From Proteobacteria bacterium UBA2996 (lineage in GTDB: Bacteria; Pseudomonadota; Gammaproteobacteria; Arenicellales; UBA868): 17,851 nucleotides of DNA. The notes under the pieces were generated by a model that ran no database searches, had not been told where the DNA came from, and worked only from the letters and a program-made list of their open reading frames with translations. The stretch is taken from assembly GCA_002346525.1 (NCBI GenBank), contig DDZY01000162.1, forward strand, positions 1 through 17,851. The letters run 5' to 3'. The translations under genes and the position numbers were made by a program. Shown piece by piece: positions 13,300 to 17,851 of the stretch; position 1 is the first letter of the stretch, and each line of letters begins with the position of its first letter.

Positions 13300-13431
13300 G
13301 AACCTTAAACAGAAGATCGTTTAATGTGCGGCTTATCTTATTGAATGTGTTCACCTTAAGAGTTACTTCTTATACTAATCTTAAAAGAAACGAAACTCTT
13401 AATAAATAATACTTATTGATTTTAATTCTTA

Positions 13432-13437
13432 TATAAT
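13432..13437 (+). promoter_or_regulatory. consensus -10 box TATAAT upstream of the ABC operon leader
   Basis: A perfect TATAAT in an A+T-rich tract would place the transcript start near 13444-13446. No good -35 hexamer lies 16-18 bases upstream (only TACTTA at 16), so it would depend on an activator or the A+T-rich upstream tract. Confidence 0.4.
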
Positions 13438-13463
13438 TTTTCTGTTAGTTAGAATACCAAAGC

Positions 13464-13486
13464 ACATGAACTGATTCAGTTCATGT
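13464..13486 (+). repeat. 23-bp perfect palindrome in the ABC operon leader
   Basis: Arms ACATGAACTGA (13464-13474) and TCAGTTCATGT (13476-13486) flank one central T. As RNA this is a 10-bp hairpin with a 3-base loop, two bases before the intrinsic terminator stem. It may be an operator, a stabilising hairpin of a small RNA, or part of an attenuation switch. Confidence 0.7.
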
Positions 13487-13488
13487 CT

Positions 13489-13518
13489 CTACCGTGTTCA
13501 GCGAGGCGGTAGTTTTTT
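13489..13518 (+). terminator. intrinsic terminator in the leader, upstream of the ABC ATPase gene
   Basis: CTACCG (13489-13494) pairs with CGGTAG (13507-13512) around a 12-base loop, directly followed by six T (13513-13518). The stem is short but has the expected form. It lies 38 bases before the ATPase start codon, so transcripts from any promoter in the region must read through it: this suggests attenuation or a short leader RNA of about 75 nt. Confidence 0.6.
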
Positions 13519-13555
13519 AAACTGCATTCAGGAAAACCGCAGAATAGGAGGAAGG

Positions 13556-14323
13556 ATGAGCAGAAGCGGTGTACAGATCTCTGTTCAGGATTTAACCCAT
13601 AGGTATTCATCCCGAGGACCGGTGACCTTTGATCAGGTCAACCTGGAGTCCAAACCGGGAGAGGTGCTGGCGATTATCGGTCGGTCGGGTTGCGGCAAGT
13701 CCACCTTGCTCCACATTATGGCGGGATTGCTTGCGCCAACTTCCGGCAGCATCCGACTGAATAACATTGAAGTAAAAGAGCCTTCACCCAAGTGGGTCAT
13801 GATGTTTCAGGCCCCTCATCTTTTTCCTTGGATGCAGGTCAGCCAGAACGTGGGAATCGGTCTCAAGTTTGCAAATTTTGCCGAGGACAAGATCCGTGAA
13901 CGTGTGGAAAAGACAATCAAACTCGTTGATCTGGAAGAGTTCGCGGAGTCCAACGTGCAGGATCTTTCTGGTGGGCAGCAGCAGCGTGTCGCGCTGGCGA
14001 GATCTCTCGTCATGGAGCCCGAGATGTTACTTCTTGATGAGCCCTTCTCCGCGCTTGACGCATTCACTCGGGCCTCTTTGCAAAAAGATGTGCGGTCGAT
14101 TGCCAAAAGCATGGGTATCAACCTCGTGATTGTGACTCATAGTATTGACGAGGCCGTGCTGATGGCCGATCGAGCAGTGATTATGGCTGGATCTCCCGGC
14201 AAGATTAAAGAAGAGATCATGGTTGAGTTGCCGGAAGAAAGAACTGCGCAGGATCCAGAGGTCCAGAAGATTCGTGGACATCTCATGGAGACCTTCCGAC
14301 AGGCCTCCACCGCGACTCACTGA
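13556..14323 (+). CDS. ABC transporter ATP-binding protein, NitT/TauT type
   Basis: A complete 255-residue ABC ATPase of the NrtD/TauB/SsuB class. Walker A is GRSGCGKST (42-50), the Q-loop is at Gln85 (MMFQAPHLFPW), the signature is LSGGQQQR (137-144), Walker B is LLLDEPF (158-164), the D-loop SALD follows, and the switch His is His195 (VTHSIDEA). ATG 13556 is preceded by a strong AGGAGGAAGG. It energises the two permeases encoded next and, by family and lack of any local binding-protein gene, probably works with the binding protein at 3795. There is no C-terminal substrate-binding fusion as in NrtC. Ligand inferred as thiocyanate. Confidence 0.92.
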   Translation: MSRSGVQISVQDLTHRYSSRGPVTFDQVNLESKPGEVLAIIGRSGCGKSTLLHIMAGLLAPTSGSIRLNNIEVKEPSPKWVMMFQAPHLFPWMQVSQNVGIGLKFANFAEDKIRERVEKTIKLVDLEEFAESNVQDLSGGQQQRVALARSLVMEPEMLLLDEPFSALDAFTRASLQKDVRSIAKSMGINLVIVTHSIDEAVLMADRAVIMAGSPGKIKEEIMVELPEERTAQDPEVQKIRGHLMETFRQASTATH

Positions 14324-14362
14324 TCGCACCTATATTTTCCTTGATTCGTAGCATTCTTGACG

Positions 14363-15181
14363 ATGGCTGCTGAAATCAGTACTGCTCAGACATCCTCCGC
14401 GGCCGTCGATGTGATCGTGATGGTCTTACGCCGACTGTTTTTCAGCGCGGTTGGCCTTGGAATCTTGTTTGCCTTGTGGTGGTTTGGCGGGTGGTTGCTG
14501 GAGAGCAATCCGGCCACCATGAGTTTCGCGGATTTTGGTCCGTTCCCCACCATTGATGCAGTGCCTTACATGGTTCAGTCAGGAACCTTGCTCGATGCCA
14601 GTCAGGCAAGTGGTTATCGCCTCGGCATAGGTTTGCTGCTCGCGATCGTTACGGGCATCCCTGTTGGTATTCTGATGGGGAGAAGTAAAGTATTTCGTAA
14701 ACTCAGCAATACCCCGTTCCAGTTCCTGCGTATGGTGAGTCCCTTGTCCTGGGAGCCGATTGCGGTGATTGCGATGCCCACCTGGGACCAGGCCATTATC
14801 TTCCTGATCTCGATGGCGGCGGTGTGGCCGGTGGCCTTCGCCACCGCAGCGGGTCTCGCTAAACTGGATCGGGCCTGGTTCAAGGTGGCCCGAAACCTTG
14901 GGGCAAGCTGGTGGGACATCCTGAAAGAGATTATTCTCCCGGCGATTGCCTTCGATGTGATGACGGGTATCCGTCTGGCGCTTGGTGTCGCGTGGATTGT
15001 TATCGTACCCGCAGAATTTCTGGGCATCACATCAGGTCTGGGTTACACCATTCAGGACTCGCGCGAGAACTTGATGTATGGCGACCTTGCGGTCACGATT
15101 CTTGCGATCGGCATCATCGGATTTTTGATGGACGGTATCTGTTTGGCCCTTATTAAGCGCTTCAGTTGGCACCGCAACTGA
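14363..15181 (+). CDS. ABC transporter permease 1, NitT/TauT type
   Basis: A 272-residue inner-membrane permease. A first helix (FFSAVGLGILFALWWFGGWLL) is followed by a periplasmic segment and then the core transmembrane domain; the coupling (EAA-type) loop is near ARNLGASWWDILKEIILPAIAFDVMTGIRLALG. The ORF could begin at TTG 14357, but ATG 14363 is preferred; no clear ribosome binding site is seen, and it starts 39 bases after the ATPase stop. It is a clear paralogue of the following gene, with shared runs such as ASGYRL, LRMVSPLSW, WDQAIIFLI and GIRLALGVAW. The pair probably forms a heterodimeric channel. Confidence 0.9.
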   Translation: MAAEISTAQTSSAAVDVIVMVLRRLFFSAVGLGILFALWWFGGWLLESNPATMSFADFGPFPTIDAVPYMVQSGTLLDASQASGYRLGIGLLLAIVTGIPVGILMGRSKVFRKLSNTPFQFLRMVSPLSWEPIAVIAMPTWDQAIIFLISMAAVWPVAFATAAGLAKLDRAWFKVARNLGASWWDILKEIILPAIAFDVMTGIRLALGVAWIVIVPAEFLGITSGLGYTIQDSRENLMYGDLAVTILAIGIIGFLMDGICLALIKRFSWHRN

Positions 15182-15199
15182 TCTCATCCAGAAGATGCC

Positions 15200-16006
15200 A
15201 TGATCGACAAGGCCCAAGAATCTGAAGGTTTCGCTAAGACCTGGCTGATTGACCGGATCGCTTTCCCGGTTATTGGTTTTGCGATTCTTATCGGCCTTTG
15301 GGCGATCGGCGGTTGGTTCCTCGAGATTAACCCGGCGACGAGCAGTTTTGTGAAGTTTGGACTCGTTCCGACACTCAAGGCGGTACCAGGGTTGGTTGAG
15401 TCGGGCTACGTCGCCGAGCACGTGATTGCAAGCGGTTATCGGCTGGCAATTGGGCTTTTCCTTGCTATTCTGATTGGGGTGCCAATCGGGATCGCAATTG
15501 GTCTCAGCAAGATTACCGAGCAGGTGACCAACGAGCCGTTCCAGCTGCTGCGGATGGTGAGTCCTCTATCGTGGATGCCCATCGTAGTGTTCGTGTTTCC
15601 TAAATGGGATCAGGCCATCATCTTCCTCATCGCCGTAGCCGCCATATGGCCGGTGATCTATGCCACTGCAGCCGGACTCAAAAAGGTTGATCCAGCCTGG
15701 TTCAAGGTTTCCAAAAACCTTGGCGCCAGCTTTCACAAAATGCTCGCGCAGGTCATATTTCCAGCGATTGCTTTTGATATCTTCACCGGCATTCGCCTTG
15801 CGTTGGGTGTTGCCTGGGTGGTGCTCGTGCCCGCGGAGTTGCTTGGGGTGAGTTCTGGCTTGGGGTACGCGATCAAGGACGCGCGGGAAACACTGGCCTA
15901 TGATCATCTTACCGCGATGGTTGTCGTTATCGGTATCATCGGTTTTACTTTAGACACCATCGTTGGGGTTCTGGTGAAAAAGTACAGCTGGCAAAAAGAC
16001 GTATGA
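15200..16006 (+). CDS. ABC transporter permease 2, NitT/TauT type (tandem paralogue)
   Basis: A 268-residue permease, collinear with permease 1 over its whole length, apparently from a tandem duplication. The core has SGYRLAIGLFLAILIGVPIGI, FQLLRMVSPLSWMPI, WDQAIIFLIAVAAIWPV and the coupling loop SKNLGASFHKMLAQVIFPAIAFDIFTGIRLALG. It begins 18 bases after permease 1, with AGAAGATGCC upstream. NrtB/CmpB and TauC systems usually have one permease gene acting as a homodimer, so two diverged copies point to a heteromeric transporter. Last gene of the operon. Confidence 0.9.
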   Translation: MIDKAQESEGFAKTWLIDRIAFPVIGFAILIGLWAIGGWFLEINPATSSFVKFGLVPTLKAVPGLVESGYVAEHVIASGYRLAIGLFLAILIGVPIGIAIGLSKITEQVTNEPFQLLRMVSPLSWMPIVVFVFPKWDQAIIFLIAVAAIWPVIYATAAGLKKVDPAWFKVSKNLGASFHKMLAQVIFPAIAFDIFTGIRLALGVAWVVLVPAELLGVSSGLGYAIKDARETLAYDHLTAMVVVIGIIGFTLDTIVGVLVKKYSWQKDV

Positions 16007-16014
16007 CCTAGCAA

Positions 16015-16037
16015 ATGCAAGGCTTGATGGCCTGCAT
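16015..16037 (+). other. hairpin after the ABC operon
   Basis: ATGC-A-AGGC (16015-16023, one bulged A) pairs with GCCTGCAT (16030-16037) around TTGATG, nine bases after the permease 2 stop. No T run follows. It may mark the 3' end of the operon mRNA through processing or Rho-dependent termination. Confidence 0.4.
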
Positions 16038-16096
16038 CACGCAGAGGTCATCGCGTCCAGCGTCCGCATTCAGGTCGACTGAAATAGGCTGTTGTC

Positions 16097-16159
16097 GGGA
16101 GATTTGGTCTCCCAACATATTAGAACTAATTGCCGGCGCGGCGGACTCCTGCGCCGGCA
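16097..16159. terminator. two stem-loops between the ABC operon and the RRM gene
   Basis: GGGAGA (16097-16102)/TCTCCC (16108-16113) and a perfect 9-bp stem TGCCGGCGC (16131-16139)/GCGCCGGCA (16151-16159) lie between two convergent genes. Read on the minus strand, the second stem is followed by ATTAGTTCTAAT, moderately T-rich, so it is the better candidate to end the RRM transcript. Neither has a long T run on the plus strand. Confidence 0.45.
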
Positions 16160-16194
16160 TTAGGGAGCGCTACGTCGCCCCCGGAAACGGCCGG

Positions 16195-16476
16195 TCAGTA
16201 TCGACCGCCGCCACCTCCGTGGCGGGGCCTTTCTTCCCGGGGCCGCGCTTCGTTAACCCGAAGCGCTCGACCGCTTACTTCGCGGCCGTTGAGTTCGTCG
16301 ATCGCCTTGTTCGCCGCATCATCGCTCGACATCTCAACAAAACCGAATCCCTTGGACCGGTTGGTTTCGCGATCGATAATCAGTTTGGCACTGCTGACAT
16401 CACCGAATTCGGCGAAAAGGGCACGGAGGTCTTCCTCGGTAATGCCGTAGGAAAGATTTCCAACATAGATATTCAT
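16195..16476 (-). CDS. small RRM-type RNA-binding protein
   Basis: A 93-residue protein made of one RNA-recognition motif with a Gly-rich tail. RNP2 is IYVGNLS (residues 3-9) and RNP1 is KGFGFVEM (about 42-49); the aromatic residues that stack on RNA are present. The end is Arg/Gly-rich (PREERPRHGGGGGRY). Such proteins in proteobacteria and cyanobacteria are often cold- or stress-induced and bind single-stranded RNA. It reads towards the ABC operon, and its long upstream region contains hairpins that could belong to a structured 5' leader. It does not appear to be part of the thiocyanate system. Confidence 0.95.
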   Translation of the reverse strand: MNIYVGNLSYGITEEDLRALFAEFGDVSSAKLIIDRETNRSKGFGFVEMSSDDAANKAIDELNGREVSGRALRVNEARPREERPRHGGGGGRY

Positions 16477-16776
16477 AAAAGGTCTCTTGTCATTTCATCG
16501 GGAGTTACTTTTGGCACCGCCACTACTGGTTTCGCGGCAGGCAAAGGTAGGGAATGAATGGAGTAAAACGGGAGTCGGAAGAACTGGATGACGTCTTTGC
16601 GGGCGTTGTGCAGGTCGACAGGCAACCGCCTGTGCCATTCGGTTAGCGGGCCATGGGCCCCGAGGAGCAGACAGTAACCGAGTAAAAACCATAAATCAAA
16701 TAATATTTTTTATCGATTTATGCACGTTTTTCAAAGATTCACGTCTGATTGGGCCGCTTTGGCGATAATGAGGTTG
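16477..16776. other. divergent intergenic region between the RRM gene and msrP
   Basis: About 300 bases with no convincing gene. Two stem-loops are visible: ACAGGC (16618-16623)/GCCTGT (16628-16633), and a nested pair GGGCC (16648-16652)/GGCCC (16656-16660) inside TCGGTTA (16639-16645)/TAACCGA (16675-16681). An A+T-rich stretch (about 16684-16725) probably holds the promoters of both genes; I cannot fix their hexamers. The hairpins would lie in the RRM 5' leader. Confidence 0.45.
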
Positions 16777-17751
16777 ATGAAAAAAGAAAAACCGACGACT
16801 CGCGTGACAGATGAAAGTACATTCCGGCGCCGGCGTTTTATCGCAGGAGCGCTTGGATTGGGTGCAATCGGCGCTTTTTCGGGGCTGCGTTACGGCGACG
16901 GGGTGTCTGTTGCCAAAGAGATGCAGCCGCAGCAGGTCGCCAGCGCTGACAGCGATATGCTTGTCTCAGAAGAATCGGGCGCACGCCTCACCACCAAGTA
17001 CGCGGCGACGCACTACAACAACGCCTATGAGTTCGGCTGGGACAAGACTGATCCCTACCAGAAGTCAGGGGCTTTCGAGCTAAAACCCTGGCAGGTGACA
17101 TTCGACGGACTGTGCGCAAAGCCGGGCACCTTCGACCTGGATGACCTGATGGGGATGCCGTTCAGTCGTCTGGAAGAACGGATCTATGATTTCCGCTGTG
17201 TCGAGGCGTGGTCGATGGTGATCCCTTACAACGGCCGTCCCTTGGGCGACATTCTCAAGGTCGTCGAGCCGCTTGGGTCAGCACGCTATGTTTCCTTCGC
17301 CAGTGTCCTGCGCCCTGAGCAGATGCCGGGCCAGGCCTCGGCCTTCAGCACACTGGACTGGCCTTATGTAGAGGCGCTGACCATCGAAGAAGCCATGCAT
17401 CCGCTGACCTTCGCCACCTTCGGCGTGTACGGTGATCAGGTCCTGCCGCAAAACGGCATGCCGTTTCGGATCACGGTGCCCTGGAAGTACGGATTCAAGT
17501 CACCCAAGTTCGTCGTGCGCATCACGTTTACAGAAACCCGTCCAGACGCCACCTGGCATATTGAGAATCCGCGCGAATACGGCTGGTACAGCAACGTCTA
17601 TCCTGGTATCTCACACCCACGCTGGAGTCAGGCAACCGAAAGACGGATCTGGGCCGAGGGCGACATCGAACGGATTCCTTCACGCCTCTACAACGGTTAT
17701 GCCGAAGAGGTGGCACACCTTTATCCCGGTGACCGCCAGCAGTACCGTTGA
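16777..17751 (+). CDS. msrP: methionine sulfoxide reductase catalytic subunit MsrP (molybdoenzyme)
   Basis: MsrP is a periplasmic molybdopterin enzyme that reduces methionine sulfoxide in exported proteins, with MsrQ as its haem b electron donor. The product shows a Tat signal (FRRRRFIAGALGLGAIGAFSG), then HYNNAYEFGWDK, WQVTFDGLCAKPGTFDLDDLM, the Cys of YDFRCVEAWSMVIPYNGRPL that ligates molybdenum, and WKYGFKSPKFVVRI. I use ATG 16777 (324 aa, close to the E. coli 334); ATG 16768 and ATG 16720 are in frame and possible, with no strong ribosome binding site at any. The stop overlaps the msrQ start by three bases. A flanking housekeeping gene, not obviously tied to thiocyanate. Confidence 0.93.
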   Translation: MKKEKPTTRVTDESTFRRRRFIAGALGLGAIGAFSGLRYGDGVSVAKEMQPQQVASADSDMLVSEESGARLTTKYAATHYNNAYEFGWDKTDPYQKSGAFELKPWQVTFDGLCAKPGTFDLDDLMGMPFSRLEERIYDFRCVEAWSMVIPYNGRPLGDILKVVEPLGSARYVSFASVLRPEQMPGQASAFSTLDWPYVEALTIEEAMHPLTFATFGVYGDQVLPQNGMPFRITVPWKYGFKSPKFVVRITFTETRPDATWHIENPREYGWYSNVYPGISHPRWSQATERRIWAEGDIERIPSRLYNGYAEEVAHLYPGDRQQYR

Positions 17752-17851
17752 TCCGTGCACTGGTGCATCTGGCGCTGGCCGCGCCGCTTTGCGTTCTGGG
17801 CCTCGCCTGGCAGCGTCACGCGCTCGGCGTGGATCCGCAGAAAGCCCTGAT
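17748..17851 (+). CDS. msrQ: MsrQ, haem-binding membrane subunit, 5' part only
   Basis: The frame from TTG 17748 overlaps the msrP stop (TTGA) and runs off the right edge. Its visible 34 residues contain a first membrane helix (LVHLALAAPLCVLGLAW) followed by a short loop (GVDPQKAL) like the start of MsrQ, where the loop reads GANPVEAL or similar. MsrQ passes electrons from the quinone pool or flavin to MsrP. A GTG a few codons later is an alternative start. Confidence 0.75.
   Translation, partial: MIRALVHLALAAPLCVLGLAWQRHALGVDPQKAL

Larger units (their letters stand above)
13211..13555. other. 345-base intergenic control region between the LysR gene and the ABC operon
   Basis: No gene is seen here. 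In order along the plus strand it holds the LysR-type palindrome, the near copy of the scnB control segment, a TTATCTTATTGAAT element (13333-13346) similar to 1582-1595 before scnB, an A+T-rich tract (about 13360-13445) with the 9-bp inverted repeat TTAAGAGTT (13356-13364)/AACTCTTAA (13394-13402), a perfect TATAAT, a 23-bp palindrome and an intrinsic terminator. Composition from 13360 to 13445 is far more A+T-rich than the flanks. The separate elements are listed on their own. Confidence 0.7.

Noticed and set aside
16015..16557. Plus-strand open frame after permease 2
   Set aside because: It is antisense to the RRM gene, which has both RNP motifs, and crosses two hairpins.
1..17851. Mobile-element boundaries or attachment sites around the thiocyanate locus
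   Set aside because: I found no transposase, integrase, tRNA gene or terminal repeats in the window; horizontal transfer cannot be supported from this sequence alone.

Overview
The window (about 53% G+C by eye) looks like part of the chromosome of a sulfur-oxidising, probably chemolithotrophic proteobacterium; a gammaproteobacterium is my best guess, but the sequence does not settle it. Its core, roughly 1.47-16.0 kb, reads as one locus for using thiocyanate (SCN-). It lies between ordinary genes: a truncated M20 amidohydrolase, an unknown protein and a DUF1289 protein on the left; an RRM RNA-binding protein and msrP/msrQ on the right. I see no tRNA, rRNA, insertion sequence or CRISPR array.

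Layout. (1) 1.7-3.6 kb: three subunit genes of cobalt-type thiocyanate hydrolase in the order scnB-scnA-scnC, then a small P15K/ScnF-type accessory gene. (2) 3.8-5.2 kb: a Tat-exported NrtA/CmpA-type solute-binding protein with a very long N-terminal extension. (3) 5.3-6.2 kb: cbtB-cbtA, a cobalt uptake pair that can supply the cobalt enzyme. (4) 6.5-8.8 kb: DsrE2-like, TusA-like, SQR-like flavoprotein and DUF1641 genes, a sulfur-transfer/oxidation set fit to handle the sulfide that follows from COS. (5) 8.9-9.3 kb, minus strand: a DUF1348 (NTF2-like) protein. (6) 9.5-12.2 kb: a MurB-like flavoprotein lacking two catalytic residues, cyanase (cynS), and an atypical ClC anion channel. (7) 12.3-13.2 kb, minus strand: a CynR-like LysR regulator. 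(8) 13.6-16.0 kb: an ABC ATPase and two tandem paralogous permeases, the likely partners of the binding protein 8.4 kb upstream.

How it may work together (inference from family knowledge): the NitT/TauT-type ABC transporter imports SCN-; ScnABC hydrolyses it to COS and ammonia; CbtAB brings in cobalt; COS-derived sulfide is oxidised by the SQR-like protein with TusA/DsrE2 carrying sulfane sulfur; cyanase removes cyanate, giving ammonia and CO2; the ClC protein may pass SCN-, OCN- or a counter-anion. No COS hydrolase and no thiocyanate dehydrogenase is seen here.

Regulation is the least expected part. A 28-bp segment upstream of scnB (1611-1638) recurs with 22 identities, ungapped, between the LysR gene and the ABC operon (13272-13299), and contains an identical 12-mer, GGATAACGAGAT. 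Part of the scnB control region also recurs before the DsrE2-like gene (6344-6358). A perfect T-N11-A palindrome lies in front of the regulator. This points to a regulon run by the local CynR-like protein. The ABC operon also has a leader with a perfect -10 box, a 23-bp palindrome and an intrinsic terminator upstream of the first ATG, suggesting attenuation or a small RNA.
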